From contig JAMSKV010000008.1 of assembly GCA_024515975.1 (NCBI GenBank), forward strand, positions 116,138 to 180,137: a stretch of 64,000 nt of DNA. The letters run 5' to 3'. Under the pieces are notes generated by a model. That model made no database searches. It was not told where the DNA came from and saw only the letters and a list, made by a program, of their open reading frames with translations. Shown in pieces: positions 39,263 through 49,127 of this stretch (position 1 is the stretch's first letter; each line of letters starts with the position of its first letter). This DNA comes from Endosaccharibacter trunci (GTDB lineage Bacteria > Pseudomonadota > Alphaproteobacteria > Acetobacterales > Acetobacteraceae). The position numbers and the translations under genes were made by a program.

Positions 39263-39589
39263 TCAGGTTCTTGACCTAGAGGGTTGCCGGGCGAAGAATC
39301 TCCATAAGCTCGCGATGCTGGTGCTGACCCCGTGTTCGGCCAGCGTGCGCAACCCGTTCAGCGTGACGTCCGACTGCCGCTCGATTGCGGCGCAAATCAG
39401 CGCCGCGTGGTCCTCGATCTTCGCGGAGCGTCGGTCGCCGCCCTGCGGTTTGGCGGCCGGGATGCCATGCCTACGTAACAACTGACGCCAGCGCATCGCG
39501 CTCGCGGCATTGACCCCGAACCGCTCTGCCGCAGCCCGGGGCGACACCTCACCCTCAACAGCGGCGACCACCCACATCAGAGCGACCAC
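39263..39589 (-). mobile_element. IS630-family transposase N-terminal fragment
   Basis: A 108-residue reading with a helix-turn-helix region (SPRAAAERFGVNAASAMRWR) followed by GGDRRSAKIEDHAALICAAI, matching the DNA-binding half of IS630-type transposases. Both the first residues and the whole catalytic domain are missing. Next to the IS5 fragment; together they mark an old insertion hot spot. Confidence 0.65.
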
Positions 39590-39618
39590 CGGTCATCAGA
39601 GCGACCACCGGTCATCAG
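39576..39618. repeat. 19-bp tandem repeat
   Basis: The 19-mer ATCAGAGCGACCACCGGTC occurs twice head to tail (39576-39594 and 39595-39613) and begins a third time with ATCAG. It lies at the edge of the IS630 fragment and may be a slippage or insertion scar. Confidence 0.8.
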
Positions 39619-39667
39619 CAAAGGTCAAAAAGACCGTGGACGCGTCTCGCAGCCGCTTTGCGAATCA

Positions 39668-40294
39668 TCAGCCGAAGACGGGACTGACCACCGTCGAGCA
39701 TATCCAGAGAATGGTCGCGGGATCCTCAGAAGTGGAAACGATCGCATGGCCCATCATGCTGTCGAAATAGCAACAATCCCCCGCGTCGAGCATGGTGGGC
39801 GCGTAGAGATCCGTATGCAGAGTAACGCTACCTTCCAACACGTAGATCATCTCCTCGCCTGCATGGCTGGTCAGACCGTCAAACTCGTTGAAGGAATGCG
39901 CCTCGATCCGTGTTAGTAGTGGAATGAACTTCTTGTTGGCGATGTCCGCGCAAAGCAGCTCGTAGGTGTAGGTTCCGGTTTCGAGCTTGGCGCCTTCGTT
40001 CTTGCGGGTTACGGCACGACGTCCACCGACGTTGGCAGAGGGTTTGTGCGCAAATAGTTCAGATACGTCGACGTCGAGCCCGGCAGCGAGACTGATGATG
40101 GTCTCATAGGTGGGCGACATCTGCGCATTCTCGATCTTGGACAAGGTCGATTGCGCGAGGCCGGACCGCTTCGCCAACGCCCCGATACTCAATCCTGCGT
40201 TCTGCCGCAATTCTCGAAGGATTGACGCGAGCGTCGCCGCCGAATTGCGGCGTGCTGGGGATTTGGGTGCGGCAAGGACGGGCGACGTTGTCAT
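39668..40294 (-). CDS. XRE family regulator with C-terminal cupin domain
   Basis: A 208-residue regulator. The N-terminal XRE helix-turn-helix is at about 22-78 (LRQNAGLSIGALAKRSGLAQ then STLSKIENAQMSPTYETI); a cupin sensor domain follows with HAGEEMIYVLEGSVTLH (about 143-159) and the DAGDCCYFDSMMGHAI strand. This architecture is common for regulators of amino-acid, polyamine and ureide catabolism, with the cupin binding the small-molecule signal. It lies downstream of the Ldh-family gene by 31 bp and is probably cotranscribed, divergent from hyuA. Confidence 0.93.
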   Translation of the reverse strand: MTTSPVLAAPKSPARRNSAATLASILRELRQNAGLSIGALAKRSGLAQSTLSKIENAQMSPTYETIISLAAGLDVDVSELFAHKPSANVGGRRAVTRKNEGAKLETGTYTYELLCADIANKKFIPLLTRIEAHSFNEFDGLTSHAGEEMIYVLEGSVTLHTDLYAPTMLDAGDCCYFDSMMGHAIVSTSEDPATILWICSTVVSPVFG

Positions 40295-40325
40295 GGGGAG
40301 ATTCTCTCACCGAAAGCACAGATGG

Positions 40326-41384
40326 TCACGCGGAGAGTGTTTCGCTGCCTGTCTTGGCCGCCATTCGTGTCAGATACTCCATCTCGGTCCTGTCCAATTC
40401 AATCCCTTCGCTGAGACTGCGTTGCCTTTGGCGCATGCGTCTGTCCCCGGGCAGGCGGCTGACACCCGAGCTGTAGAGTTTCCGCGTCAAAATCTCGGCA
40501 CGCCGCGCAAAGGACGGGGCGCGACCATGATCGGGATCGATCAGAATGACCACCTGGCCCGTCAACGGCGTCTGAGCGCCAGGGTGGCCCGACCAGTCGA
40601 CCTCGAATGAGAACCGGCCCCCGCTTAGCGCCGCGACAAAGAGCTCGATCATCATCGAGACCGCCGAGCCCTTATAGCCGCCGAAAGTGAGCAGGGCACC
40701 GCCGTCCAGGATTGCGTTCGGATCGATGGTCGGTCGGCCGAGCCTGTCGACGCCGACCTTCTCCTCGATGGAGGAACCCTGACGCGCGGCGATCTGCACG
40801 TCGCCATTGGCGATGGCGCTGGTCGAGAGATCGGCGACGATGGGGTCGCCGCCTTCCCGCGGGGCTGCGAAGGCCAGCGGATTGGTGCCGAAAACCGCCG
40901 ACTTCCCGTCAAAGCCAATCGTACAGGCGAAGCTATTGACCATGCCAAGGGCCAGTAGCCCATCCCGCGCGAACGGCTCCACATCCGGCCAAAGACTGCT
41001 GAAATGATGGGAGTTGCGAATCGCCAGCAAGGCGACCCCGTGCTGGCGAGCCATCTCGACCAGGATCGGCGACGCTGCCGCCAGCGCCGGTTGGGCGAAA
41101 CCGTTGGCGGCATCAACCCGCAGAAAGGTCGTGCCGACCTGTTCGATACGAGGTTCGGCCGTCGCATCCACCCATTGACTGCCAATTGACGATAGGTAGC
41201 CTGGAATTCGGAATACCCCATGCGATTTGGAACCGTCGCGCTCGCACGCCACGCAGTTGGCCGCCAATACCTGCGCAACGCGCCAGCTCGCGCCGGCATT
41301 CCGAAAGACCTGTTCCAGTAACAGTTGTAAGGCGTCACAGGAAATCCGTGCAGTTCCCTGGCGCCCCATGATGTCGGTACCCAT
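40326..41384 (-). CDS. Ldh family (malate/ureidoglycolate-type) NAD(P)-dependent oxidoreductase
   Basis: About 352 residues of the YlbC/AllD/malate dehydrogenase-2 family. It has the family blocks ERDGSKSHGVFRIPGYL, RNSHHFSSLWPDVEPFA (substrate-site His) and VFGTNPLAFAAPREGGDPIV. In this family AllD oxidises ureidoglycolate and others act on 2-hydroxy acids or imines. Start choice: ATG at 41384 is preferred, but ATG at 41369 or TTG at 41441 are possible. It is divergent from hyuA; beside an ATP-dependent hydantoinase it may oxidise a ring-opened product. Confidence 0.88.
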   Translation of the reverse strand: MGTDIMGRQGTARISCDALQLLLEQVFRNAGASWRVAQVLAANCVACERDGSKSHGVFRIPGYLSSIGSQWVDATAEPRIEQVGTTFLRVDAANGFAQPALAAASPILVEMARQHGVALLAIRNSHHFSSLWPDVEPFARDGLLALGMVNSFACTIGFDGKSAVFGTNPLAFAAPREGGDPIVADLSTSAIANGDVQIAARQGSSIEEKVGVDRLGRPTIDPNAILDGGALLTFGGYKGSAVSMMIELFVAALSGGRFSFEVDWSGHPGAQTPLTGQVVILIDPDHGRAPSFARRAEILTRKLYSSGVSRLPGDRRMRQRQRSLSEGIELDRTEMEYLTRMAAKTGSETLSA

Positions 41385-41711
41385 CCTTGGACTCGCAGCG
41401 TTTCTTATCGGAAAGATGTCAGTCTCGTCGCGATCTGGCAAGCATCGTGTCTATCGACGCCCCTGACAATCCGGATTGGCCACGCTAGCTGTTGGGCATA
41501 CGCCATTCACTGCGTTTCGATCGGATGGGCAGCAAATATATCAGACCTGCGCCGAATAATACCGTTGACATCGGTGGGCGGATGCGTTTCGTATGGGAAA
41601 CTTATTGTATGATGGGCTATGCAGGATTGCTGAGATGGTTCCGCTTGCAAGGCTCCTCCCTTGCATTCCGACGGCGTCGTTTCGCGATCCCAGCACGGGA
41701 GTGATGGGCGT
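41385..41711. promoter_or_regulatory. divergent control region between the Ldh-family gene and hyuA
   Basis: About 330 bp with no convincing gene. A TTGACA hexamer lies near 41566-41571 but no clear -10 follows at standard spacing; an AT-richer patch with TATTGTATGATG lies near 41604-41616. It is the expected site of action of the XRE-cupin regulator. I find no clear palindromic operator by eye. Confidence 0.35.
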
Positions 41712-43736
41712 ATGGCAACTCGGATCGGTGTCGATATCGGCGGCACCTTCACCGACCTCGTATATTTCGACGAACGAACCGGACGGACTGTGGAAGGCAA
41801 GGTGCCGACACAGCCATCCGCACCCGAAGAAGGCGTGGTCGATGCGATCGTGCGCCACGTTCCGAAGGAGGTCATTGAGGACGCCGCTTACTTCCTGCAC
41901 GGCACGACGGTCGGGCTGAACGCCCTGCTCGAACGGCGCGGTGCTCAGGTTGGGCTGATCACGACGCACGGCTTCCGCGACGTGCTGGAGATCAGGCGCG
42001 GCGATCGTGCCGAGATGTATAATCTCTTCTGGAAGCAGACGGTGCCGCTGGTACCGCGCCGCCTGCGTCTCGAGGTCGGCGGACGGGTCCGGTTTGACGG
42101 ATCAGTCATGGAGGATCTCGACGAGGCGACGATCGAAGCCGCTTACGCACCACTCGCCGAGGCCAAGGTCGACAGCATCGCCGTTTGCCTGATCAACGCG
42201 TATGCCAATCCGGCGCACGAAATCGCGGTGGAGCAGGCGTTGCGCCGCCTCGGATTTGCGGGCGGGATTTCCTTGTCCCATCGTATTTCCGGCGAATATC
42301 GCGAATATGAACGGACATCGACCACTGTGATCGACGCCTTTGTGCGCGGGCGCATGGCGAACTACCTTCGCAGGCTAGACGCCAAGCTGCGCGCGCTCGG
42401 CTTTACCGGACAATCTCTGATCACGCGCTCCGGCAGCGGGTCGATGACGTTTCTGGAAGCCGAGGAGCGTCCGGTCGAAACGATCATGTCCGGTCCGGTG
42501 GGAGGCGCTCAGGGCGCCGGCGAACTGGCGCGTCTGCTCGGCGAAGGCACGTTCGTCACGGCTGACGTGGGCGGCACGAGTTTCGACACGGCGCTGATCA
42601 TCGACGGCGAGCCGCGCGTGCTGTTCGAAGGCATGATCGACAACATGCCGATCCAGACCCCGTGGGTCGACGTGCGCTCGATCGGCTCCGGCGGTGGCTC
42701 CCTCGCATATGTCGATGCAGGAAAGCTCATGCGCGTCGGTCCGCAAAGCGCAGGCTCCGTGCCTGGACCCGCCTGCTATGGCAAAGGCGGCACGCAGCCG
42801 ACGGTAACGGATGCCGCGGCGTTTCTCGGCATGCTGGGGCGCGGCGAACTGGCGTCGGGGATTCATCTCGACATCGGCAAGGCCGCTGGGGCTCTAGCCC
42901 CCGTCGCCGCGGCGATCGAGCAGACCGTGGAACAGACTGCCGTCGGCGTCATGCGGATCGCCTCCTCAGCAATGGCCAATGCGATGCGGGAAATCTCGTT
43001 CGACCAGGGCCTCGATCCGCGCGAGATGATCCTGCTGCCGTTCGGCGGTGCCGGACCGCTGATGGCCACGCTGCTGGCCGACGAGTTGGCCATACGCAAC
43101 GTCGTCGTGCCGCCTCTGGCTGGCAATTTCTCCGCCTGGGGTCTGCTCGGCGCCGACATGGTGCAATCGGCGGCACGAACGAAGATCGTCGCGTTCGACA
43201 CCGCCGCGGTCGGCGCCATCGAGGCGGAGCTGGCGAGGCTGTTCGCGTCCATCCGGGGGCGCTCCGCGCGTCCTGTCGGCGAACAGATCGCCAGTGCACG
43301 TCTCGATCTTCGCTATGCTGGACAGGAGCATTGGCTGTCGGTCGTCGTCCCCTACGACCAGGGCCTGGCCGAACCTGTCGAGGCGATCGCGGCGCGGTTC
43401 CGTGACGAATATGCGCGGACGTTTGGCAACACGCTACATGACGCGATCGAAGTCGTCTCGATCCGCGCCACACTGCGCGTCCCCCTGCCGCGGCGACGGA
43501 TTGAAATGCCAGTTCCGATATTGTCCGATGGCATGACGACGCAGGATACAATCGACGCCTACTCCTTCGAAAGGAATTGCAGGCTGCCCTTCAGCATCAT
43601 CCCGCGCGCCAGCATCTCCAGCGACATGTCTGGACCTGCGATCGTCACCGAAGGGACCTGCACGAGCTATGTCGACGCCGACTGGAAGATCGGCCTCGGT
43701 TCGATCGGCGAACTTCGCCTTACACGAAAGGATTGA
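41712..43736 (+). CDS. hyuA: ATP-dependent hydantoinase/oxoprolinase subunit A
   Basis: A 674-residue HyuA-type subunit, ASKHA fold. The N-terminal phosphate loop is GVDIGGTFTDLVYF; FLHGTTVGLNALLER, RISGEYREYERTSTTV, the second phosphate motif TADVGGTSFDTALI and GPACYGKGG follow in the usual order, with LLPFGGAGPL near 450. Together with HyuB it opens hydantoin, N-methylhydantoin or 5-oxoproline rings at the cost of ATP. The ATG at 41712 puts the P-loop at residue 6. HyuB starts 2 bp after its stop. Confidence 0.93.
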   Translation: MATRIGVDIGGTFTDLVYFDERTGRTVEGKVPTQPSAPEEGVVDAIVRHVPKEVIEDAAYFLHGTTVGLNALLERRGAQVGLITTHGFRDVLEIRRGDRAEMYNLFWKQTVPLVPRRLRLEVGGRVRFDGSVMEDLDEATIEAAYAPLAEAKVDSIAVCLINAYANPAHEIAVEQALRRLGFAGGISLSHRISGEYREYERTSTTVIDAFVRGRMANYLRRLDAKLRALGFTGQSLITRSGSGSMTFLEAEERPVETIMSGPVGGAQGAGELARLLGEGTFVTADVGGTSFDTALIIDGEPRVLFEGMIDNMPIQTPWVDVRSIGSGGGSLAYVDAGKLMRVGPQSAGSVPGPACYGKGGTQPTVTDAAAFLGMLGRGELASGIHLDIGKAAGALAPVAAAIEQTVEQTAVGVMRIASSAMANAMREISFDQGLDPREMILLPFGGAGPLMATLLADELAIRNVVVPPLAGNFSAWGLLGADMVQSAARTKIVAFDTAAVGAIEAELARLFASIRGRSARPVGEQIASARLDLRYAGQEHWLSVVVPYDQGLAEPVEAIAARFRDEYARTFGNTLHDAIEVVSIRATLRVPLPRRRIEMPVPILSDGMTTQDTIDAYSFERNCRLPFSIIPRASISSDMSGPAIVTEGTCTSYVDADWKIGLGSIGELRLTRKD

Positions 43737-43738
43737 GC

Positions 43739-45454
43739 ATGCGCCGTCATGATCCGGTGACCCACCTCGCCGGCGTTCCCGGCACGGGGCAGAGCCACAC
43801 CGTGGACCCGATCACCACTGAAGTGGTGCGTCATGCGCTCAATTCGGCAGCGAACCAGATGAAGCGGGCGTTGATCCGCACTGCATTCTCGCCGATCATC
43901 TACGAAGTGCTCGACTTTGCCGTGGCAATCTACGACGCGGAGCTGAGGATGCTGTCGCAGGCGCCCAGCCTGCCGATCTTCATGGGGACGCTGAACTTCG
44001 CGGTGCGCGAGGCGGTGCGCAACATCGGCGGCCCGGCGGCACTCTCCGATGGCGACATTCTGATGTACAACTGGCCCTATGGAAGCGGATCGCACCCGCA
44101 GGACATGGTCATCATCGCGCCGGTATTCTTCGAAGGCGAGCTGATCGGCTATGCAGTCATCAAGGGCCACTGGCTCGACATCGCCGCCAAGGACCCGTAC
44201 TGCACCGACACGACCGACGTATTCCAGGAAGGAACCGTCTTTCCGGGCGTGCGGATCTATCGCAAAGGCAAGCTGAACGAGGACATCCACCGCATGGTGG
44301 TCGCCAATAGCCGCGTTCCGCAGGCGGTGTGCGGCGATCTGGAAGCGCAAGTCACCGGTTGCCGCGTTGGCGCGAGGAGCTTGATCGACGTGGTCCGCCG
44401 CTTCGGCTTGGACGTCTATCGTGCCGCCGTCGAGCGCATCTTCGATCACGGCGAAACGATCATCCGTAGTTTCTTCGAGAAATTACCGGACGGTCGCTAT
44501 GTCGGCAGCGGCGCGATGGACAATGACGGCATCGGAGACGCGCAGATCCCGTTCGAGATCGCCGTCGAGATCAAGGGATCCGATGTCGTCATCGACTTCT
44601 CCGAGGTTCCCGACGCACAAGGTGGCCCGGTCAATTCGCCGCTGCCGTCGACGATTGCCGCGAGCCGCGTCGCGATCTCGATGCTGGCCGGCTACGGCGA
44701 AGCCCCGCACGAGGGCCATTTTCGCCCGATCAAGGTCATCACTCGGCCTGGCAGTATGTTCGATCCTTTGCCGCCGGCACCGTGCTTCCTGTACGGCTGG
44801 CCTGCGCTTCAAGCGATCGAGGTGATCTACAACGCGATCGCCGATGCGCTGCCGGGCGGCGTGCCGGCCTGCTCCGGCGGTTGTATCTGTGCGGTCGTGC
44901 TGTGGGGCACACGCGAAGCAACCGGCGAGGCTTGGGCCGACGGCGCGCCGCATCCGGCCGGCCAGGGCGCCTGGGCCAGCGGCGACGGTGGCACCATGCT
45001 GCATATCGCTGAATCCGCGACGCGGTTCACGCCCGCGGAAGTCTGGGAAGCACGCAATCCCTTCGTGGTATCGCGCCTGGCGCTGGCGCAGGACTCCGGT
45101 GGCGCCGGACGGCATCGCGGCGGCCCCGGCCTCGACCTGTTCATCCGCATGACCGAGGACACCTTCATCACCACGGTGTTCGAGCGCTCCAAGACCCCAG
45201 GGTGGGGGCTCGAGGGCGGCCAGACCGGTCGCGCCAACAATGCGGTGGTGGTGATGCCGGACGGGACCGAGCACACCGTGCCGAAGATCACGCATTTCCT
45301 GGTGCCGAAAGGCGGAGAGTTGCGGATGCACACGGGCGGCGGCGGCGGCTATGGCGATCCGTCCGAGCGGACGGTGGAGGATGTCCGCAACGATCTCGCC
45401 GACGGCTACATCTCGGCCGATTTCGCGATGAAGGCCTATCCGCACGCCGTTTGA
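43739..45454 (+). CDS. hyuB: ATP-dependent hydantoinase/oxoprolinase subunit B
   Basis: A 571-residue HyuB-type subunit. It begins with DPITTEVVRHALNSAANQMK and continues with RTAFSPIIYEVLDFAVAIYD, GSHPQDMVIIAPVF, DVFQEGTVFPGVRIY and the C-terminal GGGGYGDPSERT, all typical. It works with HyuA in a heteromeric enzyme, and the genes are coupled (2 bp gap). The M20 gene follows after 13 bp. Confidence 0.93.
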   Translation: MRRHDPVTHLAGVPGTGQSHTVDPITTEVVRHALNSAANQMKRALIRTAFSPIIYEVLDFAVAIYDAELRMLSQAPSLPIFMGTLNFAVREAVRNIGGPAALSDGDILMYNWPYGSGSHPQDMVIIAPVFFEGELIGYAVIKGHWLDIAAKDPYCTDTTDVFQEGTVFPGVRIYRKGKLNEDIHRMVVANSRVPQAVCGDLEAQVTGCRVGARSLIDVVRRFGLDVYRAAVERIFDHGETIIRSFFEKLPDGRYVGSGAMDNDGIGDAQIPFEIAVEIKGSDVVIDFSEVPDAQGGPVNSPLPSTIAASRVAISMLAGYGEAPHEGHFRPIKVITRPGSMFDPLPPAPCFLYGWPALQAIEVIYNAIADALPGGVPACSGGCICAVVLWGTREATGEAWADGAPHPAGQGAWASGDGGTMLHIAESATRFTPAEVWEARNPFVVSRLALAQDSGGAGRHRGGPGLDLFIRMTEDTFITTVFERSKTPGWGLEGGQTGRANNAVVVMPDGTEHTVPKITHFLVPKGGELRMHTGGGGGYGDPSERTVEDVRNDLADGYISADFAMKAYPHAV

Positions 45455-45467
45455 TCCGAGGAAGATC

Positions 45468-46646
45468 ATGCAGATGCCCGATGTCCACTCGCTCCAGTCA
45501 CGCGTCGAGGAGGCGCGGTCTTGGCGACACGAGTTCCATCGTCATCCGGAACTGCTCTACGACGTGCACCGGACGGCATCGCGCGTCGCAGCGTTGCTGC
45601 GTGGTTTCGGTGTCGATGACTGCGTGACGGGACTGGGACGCACCGGTGTCGTCGGCGTGATTCGAGGCAGGCGCGGTCCGGGGCCGGTCGTCGCGTTGCG
45701 CGCCGAGATGGACGCTCTGCCGATCCACGAGGTTTCCGGTCTGCCCTACGCAAGCCTCAGGGACGGCGTCATGCACGCCTGCGGCCATGACGGTCATTCG
45801 GCGATATTGCTGGCTGCATCGAAGTATTTCTCCGATACACGTGACTTCCATGGCACCGTCGTGGTGGTGTTTCAACCGGCCGAGGAAGGCGGCGCGGGTG
45901 GAAAGGCGATGATCGAAGACGGGCTGCTTGACCGCTTCGGCATCGAACAGGTCTACGGAATGCATAATCTTCCCGGCCTGCCGCTCGGCAGTTTCGCGAC
46001 GCGATCCGGTGCGATGATGGCGGCTGTCGACGAATTCGATCTCGTCGTGCACGGTAAGGGCGGTCATGCAGCGTGGCCGCACCTGACCTGCGACTCGCTG
46101 GTCGCGGCAGCCGAGATCGTGATCTCTCTGCAGACGGCGGTGGCACGGCGGATCGACCCACTCGATGTCGCCGTCCTATCCATCACAGGAATTTCTGCAG
46201 GAACGGCCTACAACGTGATCGCGCCAACCGCACGTCTCTGCGGAACGGTCCGCACGCTCGACGACGCCGTGCGCAATACGATGGAGACGAGCATTCGACG
46301 TATCGCCGGCTCGGTCGCCGACGCACACGGCGCGACCGTCGAGATCGACTACAGGCGCGGTTATCCCGCGACGGTCACCGATCCGGCACGGACGGAAACG
46401 GTGATTCTGGCAGCGACGGCGGTTGCGGGCGCCCCCAACGTCGAGAGCGCGATGCGACCGTTGATGGGCGGTGAGGATTTTGCCTTCATGCTCGGCGCGC
46501 GCGCCGGCGGCTACGTCTTCGTCGGAAACGGCCAAAGCAGTGGTTTGCATACCGATACTTACGACTTTAGCGACGACGCGATCCCTTACGGCATCCGTTA
46601 CTGGATCGGACTCGTCATGCTCACCAATGGCCCTGCGCCCGGCTGA
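45468..46646 (+). CDS. M20 family amidohydrolase (hippurate hydrolase/carbamoylase-like)
   Basis: A 392-residue metallo-amidohydrolase of the M20D type. Metal ligands can be read as C105 and H107 in HACGHDGH, E139/E140 in QPAEEGG, H166 in MHNLPG and a late His in GLHTDTYDF. RAEMDALPI and GKGGHAAWPH are also family marks. In this operon it would hydrolyse the N-acyl or N-carbamoyl product of HyuAB, but the exact substrate is not visible. Confidence 0.92.
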   Translation: MQMPDVHSLQSRVEEARSWRHEFHRHPELLYDVHRTASRVAALLRGFGVDDCVTGLGRTGVVGVIRGRRGPGPVVALRAEMDALPIHEVSGLPYASLRDGVMHACGHDGHSAILLAASKYFSDTRDFHGTVVVVFQPAEEGGAGGKAMIEDGLLDRFGIEQVYGMHNLPGLPLGSFATRSGAMMAAVDEFDLVVHGKGGHAAWPHLTCDSLVAAAEIVISLQTAVARRIDPLDVAVLSITGISAGTAYNVIAPTARLCGTVRTLDDAVRNTMETSIRRIAGSVADAHGATVEIDYRRGYPATVTDPARTETVILAATAVAGAPNVESAMRPLMGGEDFAFMLGARAGGYVFVGNGQSSGLHTDTYDFSDDAIPYGIRYWIGLVMLTNGPAPG

Positions 46647-46811
46647 CCTCCCAGATGATCCCAAGCCAAACAAAAGGTTGGAACGTAAGCGCAATAATCT
46701 TGATTTCTGAAAATTCCGATAATAGTCTTCCTATGACGATAGGAACTTAGCGGTCATATCGGAATGGACCGGCAGGTTCTGGACGTATCCGTCCTAGGAA
46801 GGTGTGAAACG

Positions 46812-49109
46812 ATGAGACCATCCGACATCCGCCGCAGACTGTTTACGGGGACGTTCCTTTGCTCCGTCTGCCTATGGCAGATGCCGGCTTTCGCAGCCGT
46901 GGATCCAGCTTCGCAGACCACGGCGAACACAGGTCCGGCCAAGCCGACTACCAAAACCACCTCCAAAATGGCGTCGTCCTCCGGTTCCGAGGCTATCGTC
47001 GTGACCGGGCTTTCCCGGCGCCAGCTTGCGCAACGCGCGCCTGTCTCGGTCAGCATCTTCAGCCAGCAGACCCTGAAGACCGCGAACGTCCAAAACCCTT
47101 ACGACCTGCTTGCCTTGGCGCCGAACGTCTCGATCGTGCAAGGCCAAAGCGCGGGATCGTCCTTTGCGACGATCCGCGGCATCTCGCAGGTCAGAAACGG
47201 AGAAAGTCCGTTCGCCGTCGTCGTGGACGGCGTCCAGCAGATGGACTATCGCCAGTTCACCCAGGATCTGTTCGATGTCAGCCAGATCGAAGTACTACGT
47301 GGACCTCAGGGAGATCTTTGGGGGCGCAACGCGATCGGTGGCGCCATCATCATTAATACCGAGCAGGGCAGTAACGTCACGAAAGCGAATGTCCTCGGTG
47401 GCTTCGGAAACGGCGACGACGCAAGGGTAAATCTCGGAGCGTCCGGACCGATCGTCAAGGATCGGGTATTCTACGACATGGCGTTCTCCGAACACTCTTT
47501 CGGTGGCCTCATTCCCAACGCCTATTTGCAGCAATCGGCAGACTACCTGAACGAGTACGGCGGACGAGCGCATGTCCGTACGGTCCTGCTGCCCGAGCTG
47601 ACGGCGGATTTCCGTGTCGGGTTCGACGAAACGCGCGGGGGCGCCGCCTACTACGAGTATCAGCCGACGAAATTCATTCCCGGAACGTGCTTTCTGGATG
47701 CGAGCGATCCGTTCGGTGGCCCGGCGCCGAACGCCAATTCGATCAGCACGCATGTCTGTTCCAACAATCGCGGCCTGAATACGCGCGACATCCGCAACGC
47801 GTCCTTCACACTGACCTACGATCTTCCCTTCGCGACGGTTCGAAACGTCGCAGGCTGGGTCAAGATCAACGAGTATAGTGGCCTCGACCAGTTCCCCTAT
47901 ACGGCGAGCTATGACGTCGACGGTGTCGATGGCGGGCAGACCCAGTGGACCACCATCACTTCGTGGGAGGACGATCTGAGGATCAGCTCCTCTGGTCACA
48001 CGCGCCTGCGCTGGATGCTTGGAGGATATTACCTCGACCGACGCGATTATCTGTCGACGACCGTGAGCGACGATACCGGCCAAGGCGTCTATCGCGTCAG
48101 CACGACGCCGGTGACCGCCTCGGCCAACCCGACCACCAGCTTCCTGGGCAATTCCGATCACGATCAGGATTTCGCCCTTTATGGCCATCTCAGCTATGAT
48201 ATTCTGAAAAGCCTGACCGGCGATTTCGGGTATCGTTACGATTGGAACAACCTGAACCAGTATATCGATCCGATCAGCACGAGTGGTGTGCCCGCCGGCT
48301 GCACCGAAAGTTCGGGCACAGCCTGCCATCGTTCGATCTGGTTCGGGCACGGACAGCCCAAGGTTTCGCTGAGCTGGCTTCCTCTCTCCAACGTCACCCT
48401 CTATGCGGATTACGGGATCGGCTTCCGCAGCGGACATTTCAATCAGCCGGGCACCGCCCAGGCGGCCCACCTGCCGGGCGTCGCCGACACCGCGCAGGCG
48501 GAAAGCGCGCAGACGGTCGAGGCCGGAGTCAAGGGGCGTTTCTTCGACGACCGTCTCACCGCCGAAGGCTCGGTCTTCCGTACCTGGGATCGTAACCCGT
48601 TCTATTTCCTGTTCGTCGGCGCTCTCGGTGCGCAGATCCTGGTCAATATCGACCAGGTCGTGCTGACGGGCGGGGAATTGCAACTGAACTACAAGCTGCT
48701 CCCCGGGCTCGATGTGTTCGCCAACGCCGGATACACCAACAGCCGGATCAATCGTTTCACGTTCAACCCGAACGACGTCGGCAACTGGGCGCCTTACGTC
48801 CCGAACTTCACCGCCGATGTCGGTCTGCAATATCGTCGGCCGATCACGCAGACGCTGGCTTTTTTCGGCCGCTTCGACGCCGAATTCAAGGGCAAGCAGT
48901 ACTGGGACCCGGAGAACTCGACGGCGCGGCGTTCCTTCGAACTCTATAACCTCAACTTCGGTGTCGAGAGCGTCGACCGGAGATGGTCGGCCTCGATCTA
49001 CATGAAAAACATGGCGAATTATCGCTATGCCCAGGAATTCGTCGATGGCGGTTTCGTGCTGCCGGCGGAACCACGGATGGTGGGCGGGCAGATCGCTTTC
49101 AAATATTGA
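46812..49109 (+). CDS. TonB-dependent receptor of the hydantoinase locus
   Basis: A 765-residue outer membrane receptor. Signal peptide FTGTFLCSVCLWQMPAFA; a TonB-box-like EAIVVTGLSRRQ (about 60-71); a plug domain with SFATIRGISQVRNGESPF and QIEVLRGPQGDLWGRNAIGG; a 22-strand barrel ending MVGGQIAFKY. It is of the iron-complex receptor outermost type but its place between the amidohydrolase and an NCS1 permease (18 bp gap) suggests uptake of the organic substrate of the pathway. The ATG at 46812 is chosen as the signal peptide start. Confidence 0.88.
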   Translation: MRPSDIRRRLFTGTFLCSVCLWQMPAFAAVDPASQTTANTGPAKPTTKTTSKMASSSGSEAIVVTGLSRRQLAQRAPVSVSIFSQQTLKTANVQNPYDLLALAPNVSIVQGQSAGSSFATIRGISQVRNGESPFAVVVDGVQQMDYRQFTQDLFDVSQIEVLRGPQGDLWGRNAIGGAIIINTEQGSNVTKANVLGGFGNGDDARVNLGASGPIVKDRVFYDMAFSEHSFGGLIPNAYLQQSADYLNEYGGRAHVRTVLLPELTADFRVGFDETRGGAAYYEYQPTKFIPGTCFLDASDPFGGPAPNANSISTHVCSNNRGLNTRDIRNASFTLTYDLPFATVRNVAGWVKINEYSGLDQFPYTASYDVDGVDGGQTQWTTITSWEDDLRISSSGHTRLRWMLGGYYLDRRDYLSTTVSDDTGQGVYRVSTTPVTASANPTTSFLGNSDHDQDFALYGHLSYDILKSLTGDFGYRYDWNNLNQYIDPISTSGVPAGCTESSGTACHRSIWFGHGQPKVSLSWLPLSNVTLYADYGIGFRSGHFNQPGTAQAAHLPGVADTAQAESAQTVEAGVKGRFFDDRLTAEGSVFRTWDRNPFYFLFVGALGAQILVNIDQVVLTGGELQLNYKLLPGLDVFANAGYTNSRINRFTFNPNDVGNWAPYVPNFTADVGLQYRRPITQTLAFFGRFDAEFKGKQYWDPENSTARRSFELYNLNFGVESVDRRWSASIYMKNMANYRYAQEFVDGGFVLPAEPRMVGGQIAFKY

Positions 49110-49127
49110 AACGGAGCGGGAACGGCG

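Noticed and set aside
39576..39618. CRISPR-like repeats
   Set aside because: Two head-to-tail 19-mers without spacers; no cas genes in the window.
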